A stretch of 64,000 nt of DNA from Sciurus carolinensis (Eukaryota > Chordata > Mammalia > Rodentia > Sciuridae): positions 131,248,594 through 131,312,593 of the forward strand of contig NC_062218.1 in the NCBI RefSeq assembly GCF_902686445.1. The letters run 5' to 3'. The stretch's first letter is position 1. Each line of letters begins with the position of its first letter. Positions 10,209-22,465 of the stretch are shown here, piece after piece. The notes beneath the pieces are model-generated. The model saw nothing but the letters and a program-made list of their open reading frames with translations, ran no database searches and was not told the origin of the DNA. The translations under genes and the position numbers were made by a program.

Positions 10209-11861
10209 GAACAAACAAACTTCTTGGTAATAGGGTATCTTTAAAATTTGGGAATGCAATTTTTTTCTGGTCTGCCAACCAATAGGGATAACATCTGTTT
10301 CTAGATATTTAAGACATAGTGTTAGTGTTTTCTACATATGGACAACTTTTTAGGATTTTAAAAAAAGTTAACTGTTTGATTTCCATTGACAGTCTAAAAA
10401 TAGCTGTTAAAATGTGTAAGTTAGAGAAATATATAGGACAGGCATTTATAAATGTTCAGTTTTTAGGAAAAAAATCCTTTATTTTGCTATAAAAGTCATT
10501 AATGACATATTTTCCAAATAAAATTGATTATCAAATATACTTATTCATGTGGCCTGATGCCAACAGTCTGTGATAAACTCTAAAAGAGCTTACCTGCTTT
10601 TCTGAAGTAGATAAACTGCTTCTCTTTTCCTACCTATTATTTAGTTTGAATTCATAAAGATGTAGCTTTTTAAATCTTTTTTTTCCCAAGAAAATCTTGA
10701 TTCAGAAACCTTAGACTTTTCACATGATGAATACATTGTTTTTTTTTAATAAGTATATAATATTTATGTCTATAGGCGTCATTCATGGTTTTTCTAAAAG
10801 ATTAGTTGTTGAACCATAGTCATAAGTAAGACTATACATTTATGTGTCTAGACTGAGTTTGTACTGACTTCTAAAATTCAGTTTATAATTATAATTATAA
10901 TTCAGTTAATAATTATTATTTAAAACAACCTGTAAGAATTCTTAAACTCCCCAAATTTAATTTTATTTGGTATTTATTTCCTTTCTCTGAGCATAAGGTA
11001 AGCCAAAAGAAATAACAGATGATCTAAAAATAACCTATGTATGTTTTCTGTTTCTGATTTCTGGGATGTATCATTTTATACTGAACTAAAAACCAATTTT
11101 TTAAATCATAATTCGATCACAAATCCTAGAAGTATTTTCAGAAATTAACTATCAGTTTGTCTTTATCTTCATTTCTAGAATTTCACTGTTATATTATTTA
11201 GACTTGGTACAAATATTTGATGGTTGATAAACTTTTGATGTTTGCTTTTGAAACTAGTTTGTCTCTTTATTTTCACAACCCCGTGTTAGAAAAGGTTCAT
11301 GTTGATATACAGGTCCTTAATTTGTACTTATTAAAAATAAAATTGTTGCTAATTAGCCTCCAGTGAAAATAGATTAAAAGTCATTTTCATTTGATTCCAA
11401 TGTTCCTCCTAACAAGTTCTCTGTAAACAAATAGAAGGTCATTTGCTAAATTGGAGTTAAAATGAGTTTATATAGTGTTGTTTATAAAACAACTCAGACA
11501 CTTATGGTCTTATATATTCTGTACATAGTACCTGGGTTTTATTTTTCTAATTTGCAAGGTGTTTCACTGCCTTCTTAAAATATCCCTCCAAGCTGTTAAA
11601 TGGATCTTGAGCTATTTCTGATGTCAATTTGCTTCAGTTAAATGTTGCAAAACCTTTTTCACTAGAAAAGGGATTATTTATTTTGTCAGTAAATTAGGTC
11701 TCTCTTTCTAATATGTCATTATCCTTTTTCTTCCCCCTCCAAGATTTATATTATTTAAAATGTCCCTCTATTTCCTCCATTTTTAATTGCTTAAAGACAT
11801 AGGATAATAATGAGTTTTGGTGTTCTGAGCTAAAATTTTGCCATAAAATATTTTTAAGGTA
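10209..11861. other. AT-rich non-coding desert
   Basis: About 1.65 kb of strongly AT-rich sequence with no open frame, RNA gene or repeat I can recognise. Local simple-sequence runs such as TTATAATTATAATTATAA occur near 10,883-10,901. Confidence 0.45.
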
Positions 11862-12032
11862 TAACCAGGTATGGTGGTGCATCTGTAATCCCAGTGACTC
11901 AGGAGGCTGAGACAGGAGGATCATGAGTTTGGGGGACCAGCTTGGGCAACTTAATGAGGTCCTGTCTCAAATAAAAAGGACTAGGGATATAACCCAGTGG
12001 TAAAACATCCCTGGGTTCAAACCCCAGTACTG
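11862..12032 (+). repeat. Sciurid composite SINE, first of a tandem pair
   Basis: CCAGGTATGGTGGTGCATC, AATCCCAGTGACTCAGGAGG, then ID half ending TTCAAACCCCAGTACTG. Directly abuts the next SINE. Confidence 0.9.
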
Positions 12033-12220
12033 ATTGAGTTTGGTGGCACATGCCTATAATCCCAGAGGCTTGGAAGGCAGAGGCAGGAGGATCCCAAGTT
12101 CAAAGTCTCAGCAACTTAGTGAGACCCTATCTCCAAATAAAATATGAGAAAGGGCTGGGGATGTGACTCAGTGGTTAAACACCCCTGAATTCAATTCCTT
12201 GGTACTAACAAAACAACAAA
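12033..12220 (+). repeat. Sciurid composite SINE, second of a tandem pair
   Basis: Starts immediately after the preceding copy with GTTTGGTGGCACATGCCT and ends in the A-rich tail after GGTACTAAC. Head-to-tail insertion of one SINE into the tail of another. Confidence 0.9.
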
Positions 12221-12551
12221 AAACACAAACCAAGATTTTCAAGGGTAGATGTATGTCTCTCCTATCAGTAATGAAGCCTAAAAAATAATGAGTATTAGAT
12301 ATAAATAATATTTTTTCAAAGCAATGTAATCTTGATGAGAGCTTATTATGTGACATTATGAGGTCAGAGAAAACCTATTTTATTATGAATGAGAATGTTT
12401 AGTATGGAAACTTCTAGGAGAAAAAAATTAAGGGAATAAAGAATAGATATTCATTGAGCTAAAAGAAATGTAGAAAATATTTTTTATCTTTCTGGTTTGC
12501 TTGATTAATGCTTAAATTTTAGAGGAACTTGAAGTAACTTCTTTAATTTAA
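12221..12551. other. AT-rich non-coding DNA
   Basis: Nothing recognised. Confidence 0.35.
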
Positions 12552-12749
12552 TTTTTTTTTTTTGGAACTCGGAACTGAACCCAAGGGTACTCTTCCATCG
12601 AACTATTTCCTCAGCCATTTTAATTTACATTTATTTTTATTTTGATACAGGGTCTTACTGATTTGCAGAAATGGACTTAGAACCTGTGATCCTCTTGCCT
12701 TGGACTCTGGAGTCCCTGGGATTCCAGCCATGCACCACTGTGTGCAGCC
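12552..12749 (-). repeat. Sciurid composite SINE
   Basis: T tail, GGAACTCGGAACTGAACCC, then B1-like half ending CTGGGATTCCAGCCATGCACC. Old, diverged copy. Confidence 0.82.
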
Positions 12750-13837
12750 TAAGTAACCTTTAAATGCATTCATAGGTAGCATCCAACAGTTTGGCAATGC
12801 CCACAGTTACAGTAGACATAGGAGACTGATGTTGCTGTAAACTGGACCCTAAACAGCTAAACAATCTGACATTTACATATGTGTCTTTCATGTGAAATAT
12901 CTGAATATGTTCCAGTTAAGGAAAAATGTTTCAGAAAAAAAGGGACTGTAATTAATTTTGCCATAAGTAAAAAGTTATTATAGAACTTTCTAAGTCAAAA
13001 TGTAATGCAGATATGAAACCAAAATCTAGTTATTTATATTTAAAGAATAAAGTTTTCTTAAAATGTTGATCTATTGTTAGCAAAGTTTACAAAGAACTGG
13101 CTTATAGAACAAACATTTTATGTTTTATCAAGGTAATTTCCTATGTTTTCTGTTGATTTTGTTAGATTTTTGAATGCTTAAAAGTTAAATTCTACAGTAG
13201 TTAAGGCATATTTAAATCTGTTTTAAAGTCTCCTTTTGGATTAAAACAGGTTAAATGAGCCAGTGTTTTTACAATTATGTGATGTTTGATTGCTACAAGT
13301 ATTCTAAAACTATAAAAATCTGATCATTCAGATAGAATGCTATAAGTCATGATTGTTATATTAGTATATTGTAAAGAAAACTGAATTGTTTTCCTAAGTT
13401 ACTAAGCTCTCTGTGTAACAATAATACCTTAAATATTGTTTGTAGTCATTTTAGATAACATGAGTTGTTTCTGTAGTTAGTAAATGACAATTTTTCTTTT
13501 TTATCCTCTGTGTCAGGATGAATTTAATGATATTTTGATATAAAATATGTACAAGATTGGCAATATTAAAAAGGCTTTCTCAGTTGTACTGTCTGTATTA
13601 TGACTATTTTCAAAGTACATTTAAATATATATATATATGTGCTCTTAATAGATAAATATGTTTGGTTCCTATTGCTTGTATTCAAAATTTGTATAGTTCT
13701 GTGGAAAGTACCTTAATTTCAAAAACGTTGTAAAATGTAATGGTGAGCTTTCTACCCAGACAGTAATTGACCTTGATGTACATATGAAGGAGTCTAGCTA
13801 AAACAGGTGCTCTTTAATACAAATTTCTGACAGAACT
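12750..13837. other. AT-rich non-coding desert
   Basis: About 1.1 kb of AT-rich sequence with a short (AT)n tract near 13,626-13,639. No gene recognised. Confidence 0.4.
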
Positions 13838-14165
13838 GTCCTGGGGATCACAGAGAAGGGTCTTAAGGAATCCCCAGATAGTAAGGGGAATTCAACTCAG
13901 GACCAGTGGGGTTCTTGGTATATGTGAAAGAAAAGAATTTTAGCCCAAGTCAGACAAAGGCATAGACAAAGGTTCATTTAGGAAGTAGCTACACAATCAA
14001 GAGCGAACGTGGGTTATCTGGAGCGTGAGAAGTCCTGCCTTGGGATGGGGATCCAATATTTATAGAAAGGCTGTAGTTAGGGGCCAGACAAGAAGTGGAG
14101 CTAGGGTGGAGCTGCCCAATTTTGCAACAGTTTTTCTTGGACTTGCATATTTCCCTCATTTTACA
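13838..14165 (-). repeat. LTR-like element (probable)
   Basis: The composition, with GATCACAGAGAAGGGTC, a stretch reading as an inverted polyadenylation region (AAAGGTTCATTTAGGAAG) and GGATCCAATATTTATAG, resembles an old LTR on the minus strand. No family assigned and no internal retroviral region detected. Confidence 0.3.
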
Positions 14166-14493
14166 AGGGCATGGGCGAAGGGTCTTTCTTAATATTTACA
14201 ACTGTGCTTTCTGCATCTCAATGGCTCATGGACATTTCTTTTGAGAATCAATATATCTTCTCTTTATACTAAATCCCTATCTCAAAACTACTCTTACAAG
14301 TTGTTTTTCTTTTATTACATAAAAATGATAGCACTAAAGAGATTATGCTTCTTAGTTCAAATCTATTACACAGCTCTTGTTAATGTTTTTTTATTTTTCT
14401 TGCTGGTTTAAATTGTTAATAGAGGATTTCTAGGTAAGCTTGCCTAAGAACTAATCTTTCTAAAACCTCTTGTTGCTTGAATTTGACTAAAAA
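14166..14493. other. Non-coding DNA
   Basis: Nothing recognised. Confidence 0.3.
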
Positions 14494-14682
14494 GGGCCAT
14501 TTCATCATGGTGGTGTATGCCTGTAGTCCCAGTGACCCCAGAAGCTAAGGCAGGAGGATCAAGTTTGAGGCCAGTCTGGGAAACTTAGGTGAAACTCTCT
14601 CTCAAAATAAAATGAGAAGGGTTAGGAATGTTGCTCAGAGGTAGAGTACCACTGGGTTCAATCTCCAGTACTGAAAAAAAAG
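14494..14682 (+). repeat. Sciurid composite SINE
   Basis: B1-like half CATGGTGGTGTATGCCTGTA, then ID half ending TTCAATCTCCAGTACTG and an A tail. Confidence 0.88.
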
Positions 14683-15109
14683 GGGTGGGGTGTCTTTTGA
14701 CATTGACTCATAAACTGTCACTTTCCTTCTGACATGGGACCAATCAGATCAAAGAATAGGACAGATTTCCTATTCTTATTTCATGGGACCAAAATGCTTG
14801 GCAAATAATCAGAAATGTTTTCAGAGGAAATCATTTAGAGACAAGGAGGGAAATTGCCAGGAGTCACTAGTCAAATCTCACCAAATCAGTTTAGAGGTTA
14901 TAAAAAGAGAATAAAAATGGATTTAGATGAAGTTGGATTCTCTCCTCCTTCACAGGCAGCTTCACGGCAGGGAGTCTCGGAAGCAGGGGAAACCTGATCC
15001 TCCACAGTTTCAGTCAGTGGGCAGGATCTGTTAGAGCTCTCTAAAGATGCAGCAGACCCCAGCCCTTGTCAGGGGTTCTTTCCAGGTTCTTTTCTTATGA
15101 TTCAAAGAA

Positions 15110-15470
15110 TGGAACCTACAGATAACAGAGTGAGAGTGAAGGAATAAGATTTATTCAAATGAGAAGAAACAAAGCTCTCTGCAGGCAAAAGGGCACCTGA
15201 TATCAGATTACCAATCAGCTGTGCTAGTCTGGGAATTAATATAGCTACCGGGTAGGGTCACTGATCACTATCAATGCTAAACAGGTATTAGAAGTGAGGA
15301 GGCTATTGGTCAATATCTATTCTAAACAGGTATTGGAAAAGTGCCAAGGTTATTAGTTAGTATCTATGCTAAACAGTAGTTGGAAAAGTGTTAAGGCTGT
15401 TGGTTCAGTTCATGACTTTTTGATTGACTGTATGACTTTTTCAGCCCTTGAGTCTGTAGCCTTCACTCAG
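15110..15470 (-). repeat. LTR with three ~50-bp U3 repeats (inverted relative to 23.7 kb copy)
   Basis: Read on the minus strand, this resembles an LTR whose U3 carries three repeats of a unit containing CACTTTTCCAATACCTG and TTTAGCATAGATA, followed by an AATAAA signal (plus-strand TTTATT near 15,150-15,156). The same arrangement is found in the opposite orientation at about 23,765-24,010. Internal repeat arrays of this kind are common enhancer structures in retroviral U3 regions. Exact boundaries and family are not known. Confidence 0.5.
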
Positions 15471-15643
15471 GTTTGTCCCATTTCCCTTCTCCCACTGTTC
15501 CAGGACAGAGTTAGCTGGTAAATTTGGAATGTTTGAGTTTAGAACTGCCCCTTTTCTGGCGGGGGATGGGGGGAAGGTAGGAAGGGGCCTGTTTCATTGT
15601 CTGACCTATGTATTCACAAACACTTCCCCTAGGTGGAGTTATT

Positions 15644-15672
15644 AAATATTAAATATTAAATATTAAATATTT
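15644..15672. repeat. (TTAAATA)n short tandem repeat
   Basis: Four consecutive ATTAAAT-type heptamer units. Confidence 0.8.
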
Positions 15673-15699
15673 CAGACTTTGCCTCTTTCAGAAATAAGC

Positions 15700-16205
15700 A
15701 TCTGGCTCCTTTCGCTTCAAAGTTCCTTGGTGGTATCTACACACTGCTCCAATAATAACTTGCCAATCAGATGACATGCTAATTCCCTAAGTCCTTCAAC
15801 ACTGAGGGTTGAATTAAACAGGGGCAAGTTGAAACAGAGACCCTTTACATTAAAATCCACTACCTGATATATAGAACTGTTATTCTGCATCCCAATCTTC
15901 CTCATGCTGAGAATGGAAATTGAGATACTACCCTCTGGCCCGCTGAAACTGGCATGTTCTCTGACCAGCACAGCCTAGCTAAATCTACAAATGTATACTC
16001 TGGCTTTTGTTTCTATAAATTCTGACTGCTTCTGTAGGACCAATGGAAAAATAATCTAGCTGCTTCTCCCCAGTTTTATCAAACTGCATTACATTTATTT
16101 TTTCCTTTTTACATCATTTGCTTATTTCTTATGTGGGTGGGCAGCTGAATCTGGCCAGCTGGGATACTGGCAGTTTCCCTGGCACAGTTGCCAGTAACAA
16201 GGGTA
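15700..16205 (+). repeat. Dispersed LTR-like repeat, copy 2
   Basis: Colinear with 7,688-8,290 (same orientation). Shared runs include TTCTCTGACCAGCA, TGGCTTTTGTTTCTATAAATT and GCAGCTGAATCTGG. Its 5' part differs from copy 1. Confidence 0.5.
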
Positions 16206-17121
16206 CTTGAATTTATATTTAGCAATTGTTGTTTCACTATTTTAACTTACAAAGGACTCAGATGTTTTCTCTAACATATACATTTATAAATGTTTATCCA
16301 ATTTATATCCAATTTATTTATTTGAACAGTTATTTTTAGGTTAACCATGAAAACCAAGATATCACATTATATCATTTTGATAAACTAATCCAGTGACCTA
16401 AGGATTTAGGCAAGTTAGTGAAAGTTGATTGAGAAGGTAGCATTGGGAATTGTTGGTAGGTGGTATTTTCTGTTTTTTTTTTTTCCCCACTCTCTTTTTG
16501 GGGAAAAAAGGTAAGCTGACTTGAACAACATTTTGTGCTGGGAAAATGAACAAATGATATGCTTTAAATTTTTTTTAAAACGCTCTAGAAAAAATTAAGT
16601 TTCTATACCTTATGAACACCATTTTTTATGTCATAAACATATCCCTAACCTTAAGTAAGTTTAACTGGATTATATAAATTCTTATCTTTTGTTAAAATAC
16701 ACCCAGTTGGCCAATATATTTCTTTAAGTCATGTGAACTGAAAGGCATTTGAATTTATGTATTTTAAATGTATAAACATTCATTTATTTATAAGCTAATT
16801 TAGTCTCATGTAGTCACAACATATACACATACATTAAAAAAAAGATTGTATAGCTTTCATTTAAATTCATTTGCCAGTTTTTAAAAAGTTAGACTTTGAT
16901 ATAATTATCATAACCATAAGCAATCATTAATATTAGTCTATACTTCCAAAGGTCTGAAGTTGAAACCAGGTAGAAAATTTATATCTCAAAGACACAGAAC
17001 TTAGTCTAAACATTGAGAAGAGCAAAGGGCAAGTGAAAGCAAGAGGTTTAAAACTGGCTTTCTGTTGTTTATGTTGCAGATGTTTTAATCCAGTGTTTTG
17101 CTTCTCTTTTATCTCTTAAAG
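16206..17121. other. AT-rich non-coding DNA
   Basis: Nothing recognised. Confidence 0.4.
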
Positions 17122-17307
17122 TTTTTTATTTTTTTTGTACTGGGGATTAAAACCCGGGGATGTTTTACCACTGAGATATATCCCCAACCCCTTTTTATTT
17201 TAAATTTCAAGACAGGATCTCACTAAGTTGTCCAGGCTGGTCTCTATCTTTTGATCCTCCTGCCTCAGCCTCCTAAAGTGCTGAGATATTACACTTTTGC
17301 ACCTGGC
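17122..17307 (-). repeat. Sciurid composite SINE
   Basis: TTTTTTGTACTGGGGATTAA, TTACCACTGAGATATATCCC, then B1-like half GTTGTCCAGGCTGGTCTC. Diverged at the far end. Confidence 0.88.
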
Positions 17308-19000
17308 AAAATGAGGTTTTTTTTTTAATGCAGACTTAATATCTCTTTCTAAATTAAGAGCTAATCAATCAATAGAGAGAGACATTCTTTCAATGGCAAA
17401 TTTCTTTTGCAAAGTTTGGTAAAATTGTATTTTGGAGAACTGTCTAATTGATAAGTCCTTCTGACTTAATTTGTTTTTGAATCAGATATAGATTTTCCAA
17501 GAGTGGGGCAAAAAGTGCTTTCTATATTCATCCACCAATAAAAGCATCTTTTGAGCTTTCCAAAGCTTGCTATTCCTATTTTAACTTATCACAGGTTTTA
17601 GTCATTTTAGAAAGAGCTTGCTTTAAATTTTAAAACATTTCTCATTATTTCAGAATTTTAAGATGGCAAATAAGAAATTTACACATATTTTATATTTCAG
17701 TTTTATTACCTAAGGACTAGCATATAATAAAACCAACTTGGGAATATTAAGTTTTCCTCATTTTTTAAGTATTTATATGTTGAAGCATCATAATATTCAA
17801 ACATAAAGCCAGCTGAGTGACAGATATGTTTTTTCCCAAACACTTCTTAATTACTTGAATTTTGTTTTCCATTTTAGTGGAAGTGTCCATTTTCCAAAAA
17901 TTACAAATATCTGAGATAACTGGTAGAGTTGTGTTTTGGACTAACAGGGGCAAGATTGCAATGATCAGGAGAAAGAGACAAAAAAACAAAAAGGCAAATT
18001 TACGTAATGAAGTTGCAAGAGAAAAAGACCAAATACTGGCAAACAAGGTTTTGACAAGGGTTCTGAAACAAAGGATATCCAAATTTAATAGCTCAGAATA
18101 AACCAGGAATCATCAACCAACAAAATGAATTTCCACAAAGACTGTCACTGCCAGCAGATATTTTTTTTGCCTTTACCTAGTTAGTCATCATAAACAGAGA
18201 CCAACAGCTAGCCTAACACACAAAATAATATAAAGCAATTACAATAAACCAGAGTGCACTTTCAGATACACAGGCCATACTGTAGTGCAATAATAAATCA
18301 TCTCTTCCTCAGTCACAGGTTGATAGCTATAAATAGACCAGACAACCAGATGCTAGGGAGCATCAATATAGAATTAGCACTTTCTCTCCTCATGCAAATT
18401 CCAAGAGATTTCCCCAACCAACTTGGGTTCTCCTGAGTACCTTATGTCCCTACCCTGCTAGTTGGTACCACAAAGTTACAGAATTCAAACTTTCCTGTCA
18501 GACAAATGGCAGATGCCTAAATTTGTCCAAAAGAACCCAAATTAGTTCAAAAGAGCCTCAAACAGAAAAGCAGGGTGAGCCTGATGTACACTGGCAAGAA
18601 GAACTTACCAGGGGTCAGACTTTAGGCCCCCAGTGAGTCCCAAGTTCATTTCTCTGCCTCACCACATGATGGTAATAAGCACTGGATACTGTCCCAAAGT
18701 GGAAAGAAAGGGAAAGACCTTGAAATGAGTATAATTTTTGTAGCTGCATGGGCCCCTCCTTTTCTCTTCTCTTCCTCTAGTTGGTTAACTGCAAGTGACT
18801 AACACCCAAATGAAGTACTTTGTCCTTTCACGGTTGCCTTGGCTGTTACCAGGGTCCTTGGCCAAAGGCCTGATACTGGGGATTGGATGCATCAGCTCTG
18901 GTCACTCACCCTATAAACCAAACAGAAAAGGTAATGATGAAAAACACAAAAGGAACTTTAATCGGTGTATCTATACCAGGAAGCCAAGGGGATTCACATT
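17308..19000. other. Non-coding DNA, no gene identified
   Basis: About 1.7 kb without a recognisable gene. A 79-codon open frame at 17,862-18,101 is lysine/arginine rich and matches no family I know; I treat it as chance. Confidence 0.35.
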
Positions 19001-19187
19001 CTTTCTTTTTTAAGATACTGAATATTGAACCTATGCATGCTTTACCACTGAGCTATGTCCTCAGTCCTTTTTATTTATTTTTTATTTTGAGACAGAGTCT
19101 TGGTAATGTGCTGGACTTGAACTTGTGATGTTCCTGCCTTAGCCTCCTGAGTTTCTGAGATTATAGGAATGTACCACCACACCTGGT
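19001..19187 (-). repeat. Sciurid composite SINE
   Basis: Inverted copy with TTTACCACTGAGCTATGTCC and AGCCTCCTGAGTTTCTGAG. Diverged. Confidence 0.85.
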
Positions 19188-19479
19188 GGGACCCATATTT
19201 TCAGCCCTATCTTTGAGGTTTTATAGAAAGGGGAAATGAGGGTAAGGGGTAGGGATTTGCATAGGTGGAACTTTGGATGGCTGCCAAAGCAGGTGATCTT
19301 GATCAGGTGTGGTCTTCTCCATCATTATTTTAGGATTGTTCAGGTAGGGACTTGTGAGCAATAAGAAAATTGCTGTTGCTTAAACTCATTATGTTTGCCA
19401 ATCAAACCTCTTGTTGCTAGAATCCAAGGTAACTCAGGGCAAAGGAGACAGATGCAAAATTGAAGCAGAATGTCAGGCA

Positions 19480-19654
19480 TGATGGCATATACCTGTGATT
19501 TGGGAGGCTGAGGCAGGAGGATCACAAGTTTGAGGTCAGCCTCAGAAAATTAGCAAGACCCTCAGCAACTTAGCAAGACCTGGTCTTAAAACAAAATATA
19601 AAAAAACCGGGAATGTAGTTCAGTAGTAAAGCACCCCTGAGTTCAAACCCCAGT

Positions 19655-19656
<2 letters not shown>
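19480..19656 (+). repeat. Sciurid composite SINE with internal duplication
   Basis: CAGGCATGATGGCATATACC, GGGAGGCTGAGGCAGGAGGA; the central AGCAAGACC...AGCAACTTAGCAAGACC segment is locally duplicated. The ID half ends TTCAAACCCCAGTA and its tail has expanded into a CA repeat. Confidence 0.9.

Positions 19657-19696
<40 letters not shown>
19657..19696. repeat. (CA)n microsatellite
   Basis: About 19 uninterrupted CA units grown from the SINE tail. Confidence 0.95.
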
Positions 19697-19698
<2 letters not shown>

Positions 19699-20029
19699 GG
19701 AGGGGGAGATGCCATATTTTTAATCCTGTTTTTAGTCACCCATCAGGCAAAGGTGAAGTTTCAGTCCTTGTTGAAGATCCAGAACCAGGATAATGGTCAG
19801 TTAGGCTAGTCCAGACAGCTCTTGCATGGAGCCATGTCCAGATATAACTTGCTAATGGGAAACTGTAGGAGCAGAACCCCTAGAGGTACTAGCTGTATTC
19901 TACAAGGCCGATCAGTCTTCTGCGAGAGGGCCAAGATGGAATAAGGATGGTGATGATTATTTTTTGAAATCAAGATTTGTAAAAGTTTTTTCCTCTAGGG
20001 AATGTTCAAGGAGCTCTATAAAACCCATT
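19697..20029. other. Non-coding DNA
   Basis: Nothing recognised. Confidence 0.3.
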
Positions 20030-20465
20030 GTTTTAGTCAGCTTTTTCCACTGCTATGACTAAAAGACCCAACAAGAAGAACTGTAGAGAAGGAAGAATTT
20101 GTTTGAGGGCTCATGATTTCTGTCTCAGTCCACAGAAAGCTGGCTCCATTCCTTGGGGCTCAAGGTGAGACTGAACATCATGGTAGAAGAGTTTGGTGGA
20201 GGCAAGAAGCTTACACAATGATCAGAAAGCAGAGAGAGTTCTCCACTCAAAAAATACAAAATATATATCCCCAAGACATACCCCCAGAGACCCACCTCCT
20301 CCAGCTACACCCACTCACCTGTAGTTACCATTTGGTTAATCCCATCAGGGGATTAATTCCCTTATTGGGTTCAGACTCTCAACCCAATCATATCTCCTTT
20401 AAACCTCCTTGCACTGTTTCACTCATGAGCTTTTTGAGGACACCTCACAGCCAAACCATAGCACT
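20030..20465. repeat. MaLR-like LTR or related interspersed repeat
   Basis: Contains the string TTTTAGTCAGCTTTTTCCAC, CTCATGATTTCTG, GGCTCAAGGTGAGACTGAAC, CCCACCTCCTCCAGCTACAC and the end motif GACACCTCACAGCCAAACC. I associate this with an old mammalian retrotransposon LTR found in many copies. Assignment to MaLR is from memory of the pattern and not certain. The 155-codon open frame inside (20,113-20,580) is not a gene. Confidence 0.45.
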
Positions 20466-20719
20466 CATGAAGGTGAAGATAGAAAGAAGGGAGAGATGTG
20501 GAAGAGATGGCAGTATGGAAAGACTGGAGGGTCCATGGTTAGTCAGATGCTGGGGGAGGAGGATAAAGGACAGACACTAAAGACATATTTACTTACTTAA
20601 TACTCCAAGGAAAAAGAGTTAAAAAAAATGTGCCTGTGGGTAGACTGTAGATTGCCAGAAAAAAGGAAAGAGAATGAGATTTGTGTGAGGTTAGAAGTAT
20701 CCCTCTCATCCATACCTCT

Positions 20720-20722
20720 CAC

Positions 20723-20753
<31 letters not shown>

Positions 20754-20775
20754 AAAAAAGAAAAGGCAAAGAAAG
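20720..20775. repeat. Purine-rich (A/AAAG) simple repeat
   Basis: Long A runs interspersed with AAAGAAAG units. A polythymidine-encoded frame on the minus strand here is an artefact. Confidence 0.8.
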
Positions 20776-20848
20776 AAAGCACTTTTAATTAGGCTATTTT
20801 ATGCCAGTGTTTGCTGCCTTCTAACACATACAGGGGCAACTAGAGGCT

Positions 20849-21047
20849 TTTATTTTATTTTAGTTTTCATTACTGGGGATTGAAATCAGGTGTACTCTAC
20901 TTCTGAGCTATACCCCCAGCCCTTTTTCTTTTTTATCTTGAGATGGGGTCTTGCTAAGTTGCCCGTGTGGGGCAACTTGAACTGGCATCCTCTTACCTCA
21001 GCTTTCTGAATCACTGGGATTACAGGCATGCACCACCATATCCAGCT
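20849..21047 (-). repeat. Sciurid composite SINE
   Basis: TTACTGGGGATTGAAATCAG, TACCCCCAGCCCTTTTTC, then B1-like half ending CACTGGGATTACAGGCATGC. Confidence 0.9.
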
Positions 21048-21711
21048 AACTGGAGGCCTTCAGAAGGACCAAAATCACTCACAAGTCACAGCGAACATTC
21101 TCATAGATAAAATACCACGTGTGTTTGCAAACTACACATGTGACACTAAGCTACACATTCAATGTGTCTCACCATTCCACCTGGGGAATGGTGGGTCACT
21201 ATCTAGGGCAGGGCAGTGGAAACAAATGTAGGTGATATGTAGGTAGATAGATGGATAGAGCCATTGCCTATAAATAGTTTAATACCAAAAAATTAAATAC
21301 AAAAATAAAGCAATATAAAGTTTTCTTTCCATTATATCTACTCTTGTCAATTGTGAACAATGTCAGTGATACTTCTAGGTAAAATCTTCTTGTGGTCTGA
21401 GTTCTAAAAAATTCTAGAATTACTATTGAGTTATTTTGTCTCACTATCCGTATCTACTGTAGGCTTCTATTAGTATTATTTATTATTTATCCTTGAACAA
21501 ATATTATATTCCCCATGGAAGTTAGTTTGGAAGACTCCCATTATTGACTTGGCACTTACTTAGAGAATAATTTCTTAACAGTTTGGAACTATGGGAACAA
21601 TTTGAGTTCACTTTGGGTACAACTCATTCTTTATAGCCTGAGCTATACCTGTGATTAAACAGTGGATTCAAAATAAATGATAGCACAGTGATTATAAAGA
21701 TGGAGAATGAG
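21048..21711. other. Non-coding DNA
   Basis: No gene or repeat recognised. Confidence 0.35.
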
Positions 21712-21845
21712 CTCGTCATGGTTGACCTATCATTCTTGCTACTTAGGAGGCTGAGGCAGGAGACAAGTTTGAGGCTAGTCTCAGCAACTTAGAAATGCCT
21801 GGTCCAAGAATAAAAACTAAAAAAGAAGGGCTGGGGATGTAGGGT
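21712..21845 (+). repeat. Partial sciurid SINE
   Basis: B1-like middle (GGAGGCTGAGGCAGGAGACA) and the beginning of the ID half (GGGCTGGGGATGTAGG). Interrupted before the ID B box. Confidence 0.75.
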
Positions 21846-21857
21846 TTGGCCTACATG

Positions 21858-21945
21858 TGTAGATTGGTGCGTGTGTTAGTGTGTGCATGTGTGCATGCAT
21901 TTGTGTGTGTATGTGTATGTGTGTGTGTGTGTGTATGTGTGAACT
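21858..21945. repeat. (GT)n-type imperfect microsatellite
   Basis: Interrupted TG/TGTATG repeats. Confidence 0.85.
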
Positions 21946-22465
21946 ATAGTCATCTCAGTGCTGCAGAACACTGAGTTTTGGTTGCCATTCTCCAACCTCC
22001 CTCTGTCCAATCTCCCTATAGCGGTTTATGGTGGTTGGCTATTCTCAGGATCATGAGGTTGATTTGTTTCCTCTATCAGATCAATAGATAACATTTGGGA
22101 GGTACCCTATTTAATAGGCTTATTAAAATATCATATCTCCTTTGGCTTCATCTATTTAAAAAGCACATTGCACACGGAAATTTTCATAAGCAAGTGAATT
22201 TCCAGTAACTTTTAAAGATCTTGAGTAACAATTTATAGATTTCCCCAAAATTTAGGAGTGACAGGCCTGGGGAAAAATTGCCTTGGGGTGAGACAGACCT
22301 TGGAGAAATACAGGCGTTGGGGAGTGAAAGTATGAGCACAAACCTTTCAAAATAAAGTTATAATCTCCTTCTACTTTGTCTCTTTTCTACCAATCTTTGA
22401 TTTCCTTCTGTCCTACCCTCAACTCCTCTGCAAACACTTCGAATTTGAACAATTACCCATGCAGG

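Noticed and set aside
17862..18101. 79-codon basic open frame
   Set aside because: No recognisable domain and AT-rich surroundings; a length easily reached by chance.
20113..20600. 155-codon plus-strand frame
   Set aside because: Lies within an old interspersed repeat and shows no family signature.
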